From Onchocerca volvulus (taxonomy: Eukaryota > Nematoda > Chromadorea > Rhabditida > Onchocercidae), in assembly GCA_000499405.2 (NCBI GenBank), contig HG738137.1, positions 27,463,756-27,527,755 of the forward strand: 64,000 bases of DNA. The letters run 5' to 3'. Numbering within the stretch: the stretch's first letter is position 1; each line of letters opens with the position of its first letter. This document shows, piece by piece, positions 24,085 to 35,900 of the stretch. A program made the translations under genes and the position numbers. The notes beneath the pieces were generated by a model. It saw only the letters and a list, made by a program, of their open reading frames with translations, ran no database searches and had not been told where the DNA came from.

Positions 24085-24731
24085 TCATTGCTGGAACTGA
24101 TCGTGATTGGAAGATGATCGATACGGTAAATGCGTAGGATAAACATGGAACTGCAAGAAAAACTGTCAAATCAAAAAAAAAACCCTTCCATTTCATTTCA
24201 AATTAATTCAAAGAATTATCCTCTTCATATTTTGAAAATTCATAAAATAATGGAAAAAGAAAACTGAACTCACAAATTTTAGAACACTAATATTACCCGT
24301 GCATTTAGATCCGTGAGATTTTTGATAGGCTGAAACACAGCCTGCACATCAAAGAAATATTTTTTTCATCTAAAAACCTTGGCTGTGTAATAAATCCTCA
24401 TTGGAAAATGACTTTATGACAAATGATGCAATTTAAAATGCTTTGACAATTCTTAAAGTAATGATTGGGCTATATCAGAAATAAATCACGAAAAGCTTAC
24501 AGCTGCAACATGATCAAAGTTAGATTGAATCAATTTCTGATACAAAAATAAACAAAAGATCATCAGGAAAAGAGGCATTCATTGCTTCAATGATCATTTC
24601 CAATAAATTCTCAACGCTCGCTATGTAATTCTCTATACAACTACATGTAGAATGTAACTTTCAAGTTGATGCCACAAAGCTTGTAATTGCAGCAGACTTG
24701 AAAAATGATTGAGTCGGACTAAATTGACTTT
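24085..24731 (-). pseudogene. Unassigned 3' gene fragment or decayed gene
   Basis: Four minus-strand blocks join in phase: 24659-24731 (VRLNHFSSLLQLQALWHQLE, helical), 24544-24620 (VENLLEMIIEAMNASFPDDL), 24297-24341 (AVFQPIKNLTDLNAR) and 24085-24150 (FHVYPTHLPYRSSSNHDQFQ, stop TGA). The acceptors are TTTTCAG, ACATAG, GTGCAG and TTGCAG; the donors are GTTACA, GTATCA and GTAATA. One implied intron is only 38 bp, which is shorter than its neighbours and may instead mark decay. No start codon or upstream exons were found. I do not recognise the protein. It abuts the ubiH fragment, so it could belong to the same disturbed region. Confidence 0.3.
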
Positions 24732-24839
24732 CTGAAAATTTTTAAAGTCTCTCTGAGAGTTACATGAAAAATCTCGTTTCAGAACATTTCTGAAAACTTT
24801 CATTTCGTTACTCAATTACCAATATTAATAAAAATAATA

Positions 24840-25070
24840 TGCAACGGGATGAATCAAATGTGCTGCATCACCGATAAGCAAAATTCTGCTCCTTCTGTCT
24901 TTTTGCAAAAGCAAAACTCAAAGAATAAGATTTTCTTCTACCCTCTAATCTAATTTCCCCTAAATAAGAGCCAAATCTTCTTTTGAGCTCTATGATAAAT
25001 TCTTCTTCAGCTAAGTTCATTAGCATTTTAGAAAATTCATGTGTGTCCAAACTATACTACTATTAACAAA
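24840..25070 (-). pseudogene. ubiH: Wolbachia-like ubiH fragment in nuclear DNA (lateral transfer relic)
   Basis: On the minus strand the segment reads, with frame changes, SSIVWT, then EFSKMLMNLAEEEFIIELKR, RFGSYLGEIRLEGRRKSYSL, SFAFAKR, and after a further frame change RILLIGDAAHLIHPVA. This order is that of the C-terminal half of bacterial UbiH-type FAD monooxygenases in ubiquinone synthesis: SS.VWT, then ..EEF...L..RFG..LG.i...G.R..YPL, then LIGDAAH.iHP.AGQG. The sequence breaks off exactly before AGQG. There are no introns, and frameshifts lie near 25040 and 24890. The RFG..LG spacing matches the bacterial enzyme better than the eukaryotic COQ6. In a filarial genome the obvious donor is the Wolbachia endosymbiont. 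Non-functional here. Confidence 0.7.
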
Positions 25071-25647
25071 TTCTAATACAACGTTTTATTTGATGCGATA
25101 GATAAGAATCTTTGCAATTTTCTCAAGTTAAATTACCGCTATTTATCGAAATTGAATTAATTTTAAGAATTAAAGAAGAAAAAATTTCATCAATTTTCAA
25201 ATATAAGGAAAGCAAATATGAGAATTTTACTTGTAATTCTTTCATTAATGATGTAATTATCATTGAGACATAGAGTTTTTTAATTTAATAACATCATATT
25301 TTTCATCTTTTATCTCAGCTCGATCATTTTGCGCTTCTCTGTAATTGAAGAAAGCATAATCAGTAAGTTAATTTAAAAGTTTGCAAAACTCAGAATAGTG
25401 AACTTCGCAATTTTTCCCCCAGTTGGAAAAGCACTTTTGCACGATTGCAATTAAAAGCTCTGAAAACCCAGAAATTAAGAAACTGAATGAGAGTATCATT
25501 AACTATAATTATCATATATAATACGTTTCGAATTACTTTTGATTTCATCTGATTATTCTCTTTGGGACTAAAGGCAGTTAATAATAAAGTAGCAAATAAA
25601 TTATCCAAGCATATTTTCAAAACAGAGTTCTTTGAAAAAAGGCGACA

Positions 25648-25776
25648 ATGCCACCAGATAATGAATATTTACGAAAATACTTTTCTTCTTTACGACCAAT
25701 TCAAACTGTCGCAAAGATGTTCGCTAAGAAAATGTATCATCCGACATGCTTCTTCCTTAAACATATCCTTTATTAA
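25648..25776 (+). other. Short ATG frame of 42 codons between ubiH relic and retroelement
   Basis: It reads MPPDNEYLRKYFSSLRPIQT, then VAKMFAKKMYHP, and ends in TAA. The composition is less AT-biased than its surroundings and it lies beside the ubiH relic, so it could be a second piece of transferred or transposon DNA. I do not recognise it, and a chance frame is equally possible. Confidence 0.2.
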
Positions 25777-25829
25777 TTACCATTCTTGATAGCATTTTAC
25801 TCCATTTGAAAATCTTCAAATCTTTTTAA

Positions 25830-28800
25830 AAATGGCTTTATGGATTGTTAAGACCCGCTCCTCCTATGAACCTCATGAATGTTTCCACTGACACTTAATA
25901 TCAGCTATTTTGATGTTGCCATCTGCCCGGTATACTATAGCTGTATCGATCCAAAATCCGATTTATTGCTGTATCGAACGACTGCATCAGTCTGAAATTG
26001 ACTTCAGCGCTAAAATTCGAATCTTTTAAATCCTTTGGGCTTCTCTTCCTTATCTGAACTCGATCGTGTTACCTCATGATTGGTTGATCTCATTTTTGTT
26101 CGTTTGTGAATCGGAGCTTTTTGACAATAAAACATGTTTATGCTTTCAGCTTGTTTCTTTGCTTATTCTGATTAACTCCTTGTTCACAAACAATTTTTGA
26201 TGCGCTATTTGTTCTTAATCGTCATTTTCATACTGGTGGATTTTATTTTTTGAATATTTCAAGGTCAAATACTTGATTTATATTAGTATTCTTGAGCAGA
26301 TCATATTTTCTTTGTAAAATTTCAAGCTTATTCCTTATCTTGGTATTCTTGCTTTGCAGTATAACATATTGGCCCATCATGTTACTGACTTTCTTCACAT
26401 TCCAAATATGATTTACAAAGTTACAATCGCCGCTTTCAAGTTTGATACTTCTTCCTCTTGACATTGAATTGTATGTTCAGATTTCGTATCCCAAATATTC
26501 TGATCATTAACAGTTATTAATGATTCTCAGCCATTCATTAGCTGCTATCAGTTCCGTTTTCAACACATTCTTTGTGATTTCAGTTGTTTTAAGCTCGGGT
26601 CGTACTGTTTGCTCTTCAGTGTTCCATTTTCGTATTTCATTTTCAGCTTTTTGTCATGCATCTTGTAAGGTCATCTATAAGTTTCTGGATTTGTGCTAAT
26701 GATTCTTCATGCATTTCATTTAATTTCAATTCTTCCTTTTTTTGTCAAAATCTTATCGAACAGTTGTAAGGATTCTTTGCAAATTTCTAAATTTATTGTG
26801 TAATTCATTGGCTTCATTCATGCAGCATTCGATTTGAATTTTCTGTTTGTGATTTTGCTTTCTTCAGAATCTTTATTATTTTGACCATGAAACATTAAAT
26901 TGAATTTTCGGCTTGATAATCTTGCTTCTTATTGTGAATCTTTATTTTCTTGTGGAACCATCTGCTCATCCTTTTACAGTAGAGGATGCCGTAACCGTCC
27001 ATCTCTTCTGACATCTCCGTATTGATTTTGGTAAATTTGGGCTTGGGATCTCAGTGGTGTATCCGCTTCTTGCTTTCATAAGTCCAAGATTTATATGGAT
27101 CAAGCGTAATCCTGACGTTAGATGTCGAACTTTTTCTAGCTGGATGAACTTGAAGAAGGCAGGACAAATAAGTATATCAGGCTACTTCCAATTACTCTTT
27201 AGACCATCCAATTGGTCTTGATTTATCTTGACGAAAATTATAATTATTTAAACTAACTTGTAATTTGTATGTCAAATAGTCTATCATACGGGTTTTAAAT
27301 CTTGGAACTTTTTTCTTCCGATTCTTACTCCAATTTTTGCTTTGTTTGTAAGAGATGATCTGGTAATTTGTTACCAAATGAGGCAGTATGTAATTCTTCA
27401 TCGTTATTTCATAGACTAAGTCGATTAGCTAGATTCTTGGAATCGATCAGCTAGATCCTTGGAGATAAGAATGAGCCGACATCGAGTAATACCTGGATTT
27501 GTTCTTGAATTCCATTTTAGACACACCGCTTTGATCTCTTTGCACAAAATTAAATTTCCTTATATCCTTAATCCTTTTTTTCGGTTACCGAACTGGTTGT
27601 AATTGTTCCATCCATCTTCTTTTTGATTGGTCCAGCATCTTGTACGTAAATCTTGTATTTGATGTGACACAATGCATTATTATGAGGATCTTTGCAATGA
27701 TGTTAACATGAACATTTCCATCTATTGCATTCTGTTACCTTATGTTCTGATTGAAGACAATTAGGCAAGCGTTATATTCTTTCAGAGCTTTTTCATAGTC
27801 GGAGAGTGGTATACACTTGAAATTCATTATCCCAATGCTTCTTGTTACAAAACGCACAGGATCTTTTAGTTTTGCTACTTTTTGAAATTTTCTTTAATTC
27901 TGTGATCAACTCAAGATCATTAAGGTTCAACTGAAGCTAAAGTTGAAGTTTCTTCCTTTATTTAATAAAGAATTCGTTTTGGGTTGGTTTTGATTGATCC
28001 TTTTCTTCTATTAAGAATTTGATTCCTAGTTACTTCTTCGTTTTTTTTGGATCTATTCTGCCAAGAATTGTGGAATTTGGTTACATTCCAACTTTCTTGT
28101 TGTGATTTTAATTGATAAGCTTGTCCAAAATACAAACTGCAATCTGCTTTCAATAGTTTTGTTTTGATATTAGAGTGTTCTGGACTTTCACCTATTATTT
28201 CAAGTGTTGGAAAATTCTTTCCATTACTACAACAACTGATTTCCATTTTTTATCATCACTTTTGTTTTAATAAATTCGTTGTTTAGCGATTTCTTTATTC
28301 TGATAGATTGTCGTATTTTTCAATAAACACTTTTTTTATCATCACGTAATTCTCTGGGGCAATGTCATAAATTCAGAGAATTATATCATAAATTTCTGTC
28401 ATAAAAATTAAGTCATAAACTCTCAAAGCTAGCAAAATATCTCCTCTAAAACATGAAATGGAATAGTTTAGTTTTTAAATATCTGAAATTTTTGGAGATA
28501 TATAGCTGTTTTGGAGCTGCACTAGAATTTCAGCTACAACTTTGGATTATCATTAAAGATTGATGGTGGCAATTGCGGGAAGTTTATTGCTGAATGATAA
28601 ATGGTTGGAGAAATCTCTTCACAGAGCTGCTCTTCGATATATACTTGATTAAAATGTTGAAGAACTAATTCGAAATCTAAACACATATGTTTAAAATAAT
28701 AATTGTTTCCTTTCCACTATTTATTAAATTTAAGATATCTTTTTTGTCATCAGTCATCCCCGCATTTATTCTTCTTTTTTTTTGTTGGGTCATCTTTCTT

Positions 28801-29070
28801 TTTATGAGTTTCATCTTTCTTTGCAATCAATTGTGATTAGTTCACTCGAGTATACCAATACGGAGCAGAAGGAATTTGATTTTTTCCTTGATGATCCGTT
28901 TTTTGATTTGATATTATTGTCATAGTTCTTCTCGTGGAAGGATTCGATCTCGAGTTGTTAGTTCTAACATTTCCAAATTGAATTCTTTTACTTCGTTGAA
29001 AAGTTTATGATCTTTTCTTTTGTTGGTTGTGCTGGTTTATGGTAGACATATCTCACCTCGGGCACCAAAA
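25830..29070 (-). mobile_element. Decayed BEL/Pao LTR retrotransposon internal region
   Basis: Read on the minus strand, recognisable pieces occur in gag-to-pol order. A gag-like segment is at 28310-28380 (APENYVMIKKVF), with a further gag-like frame at 28246-27962. A nucleocapsid-like Cys/His region lies at about 27870-27640 (SCAFCNKKHWDNE, then HHCKDPHNNALCHIK, a hallmark of this superfamily). An aspartic-protease-like LLDVGS lies near 27480. An integrase C-tail-like stretch (YRADGNIKIADIK) lies at 25945-25885. Many stops and frame changes break all reading frames. The reverse transcriptase is not visible, so most of pol is deleted or unrecognisable. Coiled-coil-like frames at 26243-26464 and 26500-26900 fill the gap and are unassigned. 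Confidence 0.7.
29050..29067 (-). promoter_or_regulatory. Primer-binding-site-like sequence of the BEL/Pao relic
   Basis: The minus strand reads TTTGGTGCCCGAGGTGAG. TGG followed by an 11-15 base match to a tRNA 3' end is typical directly inside a 5' LTR, and the plus strand reads CACCTCGGGCACCA, ending in CCA like a mature tRNA. The tRNA identity was not determined. Confidence 0.5.
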
Positions 29071-29420
29071 CATTGCTGCGTAAGTAAAGTTTTTTGTTAG
29101 AGATTAGAACTTGGTATAGATGATTCTGTTGTATGATGAAGTCCTTGATATGACTAATTTTATTTACCACATTTGTGGTATAATATAATCGATAATTTGG
29201 ACTTTTGATAGTAGGAATAGTTGTTTGCGAGTTATGGATACTAAAAATTGATAGAATTTGATGAAATTTGGAAAGTGTTGCTCGTCGAATATCGATCATA
29301 GCAAAGGATTGAATGAATGAATGAATGAATGAATGAATTCCTTTAGATAAGAAATCTTTTTATTCAATTATAGCATAAAGGTTAAAAGTTTGCATATATA
29401 AAGATTTTTGATTATTTCAT
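29070..29420 (-). repeat. LTR of the BEL/Pao relic (5' LTR in element orientation)
   Basis: It is bounded on one side by the primer-binding-site-like sequence, and supported by an inverted partial copy at 16040-16260 and a diverged copy at 8500-8790. It contains an AATG microsatellite (29306-29337), which is shorter in the 16-kb copy. Exact ends were not resolved and no terminal TG..CA pair or target duplication was confirmed. The 3' LTR expected below 25830 was not found. Confidence 0.55.
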
Positions 29421-32400
29421 CATTTTCATTTTCCAAAAAATATTTTCAAAAATATGTATTATCAAATATTAGGATTTTTGAAATATTTTTGCAACATATG
29501 AAGGAAATCATTATGTTTTGACATTTTCTACTTTGTTAAATTATTTCATTGAGCAGAAATGAATCTGAAAAGAGGAGAAAATTAGGGAAGAGAATTTTCC
29601 GCAATAAAGCGAACACGAAAGAGAAATTTACGAAGAATCTGAAAGAGCTAAATAGAAGAATATCACGAATCCAATTATATATTAGCCGAATTAAAAATTC
29701 GTTATTTTTGAACATTAAAACTAAATTTAATTTGATAACTGAAAAAGTTCATTCATTGGTAACTTATTATTTATTATCATCCGATTATTTCTCTATAAAT
29801 ATCACCCTTGCATTTATGTGAAATATAAATAAATGCATGACAATGATGAGCTGTCGTTGTGAATTGATTTTTCTGCATGGATGAATGAATTTTGATGGAT
29901 GTTGCAAAATTAAATCTCATTGATACCTCCATATATTCGTATAATTGACAATATTTACATCATTCCTCCCTGTTTATTATTTATTTACATTTTACCAAAT
30001 AACTAAATTCGCTTTTGTCTATACGCTTGAAATTCTGATTGTTTATTAAAAAATTTAATTTGAAAATTTCCAAAATTTCTTAAAAATTGATTATTCTAAT
30101 GCTCCTGTATCATCCTAATTAAGAAATGATAATTTGAAATGTTGAAGATTATGAATTAAATTCAGAAGCTCATTTATCTGATTAAGAGTTTTACTTGTTC
30201 AAAATCCTTAAATAATCCTGGAAATAATTTGGAAATGATATTAAAAACAAATTTGAGATTTTTTAAAGCCAAATTTCTAGATTTTTAACTGATGATTTAT
30301 CCCAATTAATGATTCTTCACATTTTAAGTGCATCAAGAAGCATCCAGTCTTGTTATTGATGAACAATGATAAGTTTGTATGCTTTGATAAGATTTTCTGC
30401 AATCAGTTGATGTTATTTGCAATCTTTCTTTAGTATTTTACATTTCCATTTGCTATTGATTTTATCATTTAGTTTTGTGTTCATTGCGCAACGTATACAA
30501 AAGTTTATGATTAAAATTTTTTATTCTATCACGAAATTTATCTCAAACAGACATCTTGCCTCCCAATGATCTCTTTTTTACACATTTCTTACTCTTAATT
30601 TGTATATCATTTTTGCCGGAAAATACAGAAAGAATGGCTTGAAAAGTTTGAGCATACGAGAAAGAAACAAAGATAAAAGATGGAATTTAATGAAAAGGAA
30701 CAATGATATGATAGCTAGAATGCCCAAATTATCATTTATAATTCTATTGATTGGAAGACAGATAAATTGAACAGTAAGTGAAAAAAATTTTTAGTTGGCA
30801 TCCTTAAATCAGTGGCATTCTAATTTTTTTTTTCTTTTTTTTGGAATCTGTTTTACCCAAATAATATTGCTTTAAAAAGTCAACCAAAATTTCTTGAATG
30901 GATTCCAGAACACATTTAAAAAAAAAGAACTGGAAATTTTTTTACCAATTTTTATCTTTCAAATTTTGTTTCATTTGTTGAAAGAACTAGTAATAAAAAA
31001 AAAAAAACTCTAATTAATCTATAGAATATTTCCATGAAAAAAATGTTGCCATTTCTTGTTTATTAGCAATTGAAGAATTTGCGGAAAACTTCATTCTCCT
31101 TAATTCTTCATTTTAAAATTTCCGAAATTCGAGTTTCGTTAAAAATTTCGTTTTCGACTCTTTTATAAAATGAGTGAACTTAAAAACATCTTTATTAATA
31201 CCATTAATTAATTTTGTTTACATTATTGTGGCTAAAAATGTCCGTTTTCATATATAATGAAGAATTTCGAATCATCGAATCTTTGCAATTCGCCATGATG
31301 TATAAGATAATATTTCATTAAGATGTCTGATGAATCACCACAAAAAAAACTTAATTTCATTTTTCGCCTTATTTCTCAAATTTTGCTTTCTCTTTCTTAA
31401 TTATTCATTTCCTTGAAGAATCCGATCGGAGCAAATAACTTTTTTATTTCATTAGCAGACGTCTCAACTAAGAGGTACAGATGGAAAGTTTGAAGAAAAA
31501 AAAAAAAGGAAAATAAAACAAATCCCTATTTCTGCAATAAATTTTGAAAATTTTTCGAAATAGAAAAGTGGAAATTGGTGACAATGTGAATCATCGTTTA
31601 AATGTACGTTTAACAACAAAAAAAGAATTTCCGTCAAAGTTGGCTGGTATATATTCTTCAAATATACCCAATTTACTTAATTGAATGTCTTGTCTTCATT
31701 AAACTTCGATAGTTTCTATTTGTTCTCTATCCGGATTATTTGATATGATTTTATTAAATGTCATTGCATTCGATAGAAGTTAAAATGCAAGCTACTTTTG
31801 TTTGAATTTTTACAAACAAAGATTGGGCATGGCAAGAGAATTTTTTCTTTTTTCTTTTTTATAAACTAATCAGAAAATCAAAACAGGTAAGAAGAAGTAA
31901 TTCTATTCAAGTTTTAAGCCATTGAAAAAGCCATCATATTCACCGTTATGTCAAATTGTGTTATGTCAAATTGATCGTTTTTAAATATTTCAAAAATTAT
32001 TACTCTTTCCAATAAATATTAATTTCTTCCATACTATCCAACGTAAAAATTTATTTTATTTATTGGATTTTTTTTTTTAAAATCAACATTCAAACTGTAA
32101 TTAATTTGAATGAGTCATATTAGTTGTATTATTTAAACTGTAATTAATTAAGATGAGTCATGAAAATGAATAAACTTTGTTTTAAAGATATTAAACACTA
32201 ATGAATGTATCAAAAATTGAACGGAATTATACCGAAAATTTGTTAAAATACAAAAAAAAAAAAAAGATTGAGAAAAATGAATTTTATATTAAATTAAATT
32301 AGCTAAATTATGAATTAAGTCAAAGATTACGAATAGTTCATCAATGCTTCATTATAATCGATTCATTAATCCTAAATTAAATCGATATTTTGGTTACTTC

Positions 32401-32714
32401 TTTTTTTTAAAAAAAAAGTTTCAAAGAATAAAAAATTTTAAATGAAAGATCATAATTATATCGACTTTTTTCTCTTCGCCTCCTCAATCTATCTTTTCTT
32501 TTCTTAAATCAATGTTTGGTTCATTCCACAGCGCCAATTTTTTTTTTAAATCTCAAAAAACAGGATGGAAAAGCGATGTTCATCTCTGATTCACCTATTC
32601 GTCCATCCATCCATCCAACCATTCATTCATTCATATAAATTCCATCTAGTAACAATCATTACAGGATTGCATCGTAACGGTTTTCAGCATTTTATTGTTT
32701 ACTTTTTATTTGCA

Positions 32715-32965
32715 AACTTTCTTACCTGTCCGCTATTCACTTGATAATTCATTTGACAAGCTTATTTGTCACTCATTTCGAACTTCCTTATTTGTTTACT
32801 GGTCACTTGACAATTTACTGATATACTTGTCTTATCATTCGTCATCTCTTACTTCCTTATTTTTCCAGCAGTCAGTTGAAAATTTATTGATGAACTTATT
32901 TGTCATTTTATTTATCCATTGGTCAATTGATAGTTTGTTGATATAATTATCCATCATGCATCTCT
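32715..32965. repeat. Degenerate tandem repeat, about 70-bp unit, 3.5-4 copies
   Basis: Translated on the plus strand the copies show recurring YSLDN, WSLDNLLI, QSVENLLM and WSIDSLLI, each followed by a Leu/Phe-rich stretch with ICHS or YHSS. At DNA level each unit carries a CTTATTTGT-like start and a GGTCA.TTGA.A.TT core. Unit length stays near a multiple of three, which is why a long open frame (32695-32946) spans it. Confidence 0.6.
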
Positions 32966-35900
32966 TGTTATCTTTAATTTGAATTTGAGAATGATTATTT
33001 TCAGTTTTTTTATCGAAAAATATTGGAAGGAAATATGTTTTCCGATGTCTTTTAGTTTCTCCATCATTTTAGAAATGTCATCCATCAATAAGCTTATTAT
33101 TATTATCATACACTGAACAAATAGCTCATTAAATTTGAAACATAACCTCGTATTTCGCAATCAAACAATAAAATTAAAAAACTTTTACGATTTCAGAAAA
33201 TATGAAAGATCATTTTCAATCATGAAACACTGATCTAATAAACTATAGAGATAGCTTTCGCTCAGTGATATTATTATCACAACTTTAATTACTATCAATG
33301 ATTTTTTTTGCATTTCAGTATCAGTCGGTCAGATCAATTTTAACTGATCATAATTTCAATCTTTCCCGCTCTTATAGTATCATTCAATTTTATTTTATTT
33401 TTTTATTTTATTTTATTTTTTTTTTTTTAGACGCTTCTCAATTTCCTTCGTTGGTATTACTTTTCCAGATGTTCTTTTTTAAAATTTGTTGATTTATTTC
33501 TGTTTTCAAAGAATTTATCCGCCGATTAACAGTTCTTCTAAATTTGTATATCAAATTTAATGGCTGTAATAAAAATTTGAGATATTCTGAAACTGAGTAG
33601 TACGATTTCTTTCACTCTTCTAATACACAGCGATAAATTTATCATACATTTTAATTCTTCCAGTTTCTAAAAATTACAAGGATAAAATAATTCTTTGCAA
33701 TTTTTAAAATTTCAAATCTTTTTTAAATGCAAAACGACATTTTTTGGAAAACAATTTCATTGTTACTGAAAATGACCACTTTATTGTAACATCATTCGAT
33801 TTTATTTTTCTTAAAAAATGTTAAATTTTCCCGTTGATTCAACTTCTTCATGCATCATTTAAAAATCGGGCAAGAGAAAATTATGATATCTGGGAAGAAA
33901 TTTTTGAATTTTTACGTTTTTTCTGCCATTTTGCTATAATTTCTTTAAAATCTACAAAATTCGAAAATTGTTAATATTATTTAATTTCATTTCAATTCAT
34001 ATAAATTTCAGGATATAATAAAATAAGGCGAATAAATTTCCCATCTTTTCATTTATTTTTATTTTTGAAACGAGAAATTTCGGAAATCCCATGACAAAAT
34101 AGCGAAAAAAATTTCAAAATTTTCAAAACATTTCAATTTTTTCCAAAAAATTTCAAAACAAAAATTTCAAAACAAGAAATTTCGTCAAATTTTTCTTATT
34201 TTTGAAAGAAAAGTTACTGACTTTTAGAAAAATAAGAAGGGCAGGTACTTTTAAGTAGAAAAATATGCATTCTATGGAGAAATTAAGTTGGATGATTTTT
34301 CTTAATCCGGTAATTGTTTTCTTTTTTTTCATAGAGATTTTTTTTTTCCTATTAGCTCCCTGAAAATGTTTTAAACAAAAAAAAAAATTTTATCATCTTT
34401 TTTTTTAAATGAAGATATTATACTTCAGTTATTTTAAAATTAAAGAACCAGTTTAAGAATCCAGATTTGTGAATCAATTGATGTGATTCAATAGATTATT
34501 TAATGTTTTCAACAGTTTGATGTTTGAGGAATGTTGCAGTTGCAGTTTAAAATACTGTTAAATCAATCATTCATAATTCAGTTGATCATCACTACATTAT
34601 TTTAATATAATGCGAAATTTACTTTTCTTTCTATACATTAAAATCTATTGTTTTTTATAAAATTTTTTATCTCTCTGTGTAAATTAAATGAACATATTTA
34701 AACAAGAAACGAATTGAAAGCAAAAGATATTTCGAAACGAATTATTTCGCATCGCAATTATTCGGCGATTAGTTTTCATGTGAACTAAATTTATATCTAA
34801 ATGCAAATTTTGTCCTAATTTGAAGAGATATTTACATTGGAATTATAAATAGAATGTAATTTTCATCATAAGTCGAGATAATCAGCGAAACAAATAATTT
34901 ATAGTTTCCAAAGTTTCAAGGTAATATTGATTATGATATTTATCAAATATTAGGTTATTTTAATAGAAGAACTACCTGTTTTTTGATTTTTCCAGGTTAA
35001 TAACTAAACTTTAGAAATTCATATTGTTTCAAACGATGCTCAGCATGTGTGATATATATTGGATTCATTTTAAAATCAAGATTATTGACTAGAAATTAGT
35101 CAGGTCAAGGGAATAAATCTGCCTTGAAACTCCCAATTTTCCGCAAATTAGATTCAAAGTCAAATAATTTGGCAAGTTTTAGCATTAAGGATTAAGTCGT
35201 AATTTTGAAATTCATAAGAAGTAATCTTAACGAGCTAAATCCTCGTGTGAATTTGAAAAAAAATTTTTTTATTTTTCATTTAATTATTTATTAGAATTAT
35301 CGGAAGCAACATACTATACTGGAGAAAGGAAGAAATAATTTGGGCAATTTTTAAATTTTCGTCCCTTTTTTTTTTTTTTTTTCAAATTTCTTCATTTAGA
35401 GATAATCTTGTTTGTATATTATATCAATATTCAGTGTGATCAATTAGTTAGATAATAACTTTTGAATTGTTGAAGAAATCAAAATGATTCATATCATAAG
35501 ATTTTTGTGCATTTAGCGATTAGTTTTGATGTAAGGAAAATATTTCGCAGTAAAAGCATTAATTTGTTGATTAAGTAGCCAAATCGAAAATCTAAATTAC
35601 TGCAAATATTTTAAATCATTTTAGAATTCGAAATATATTCTTCATTTCTTCAATTTTTCATCTATTTTACTTTCTAATAAAGGTTAATTTTGAAATATAA
35701 TTAAATTTTAAAATTGCCAATTTATTCAGCTAATAATAGAACTATTTAAAGAAGTGAAAAGATCTTTTTCATAATTAAAGGCAATTAGTTCATAAAATAC
35801 CTTTTATTCAAACTAAATCAGATATGATTATAAAATTATTATAAAAATCAGAGGTTACACTATTATAATTATACCTGATTGAATTGATTATGGAGTTGGA

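Noticed and set aside
24840..25070. Eukaryotic COQ6 as the source of the ubiH-like fragment
   Set aside because: The spacing EEEF..ELKRRFG.YLG and the uninterrupted reading resemble bacterial UbiH more than COQ6, but only a tree can settle this.
29549..29821. Lys/Arg-rich plus-strand frame
   Set aside because: The start is TTG, with no splice context or recognisable motif; it is next to LTR debris.
31464..31661. Minus-strand frame of 65 codons
   Set aside because: Phe/Leu-rich from T/A tracts; no supporting signal.
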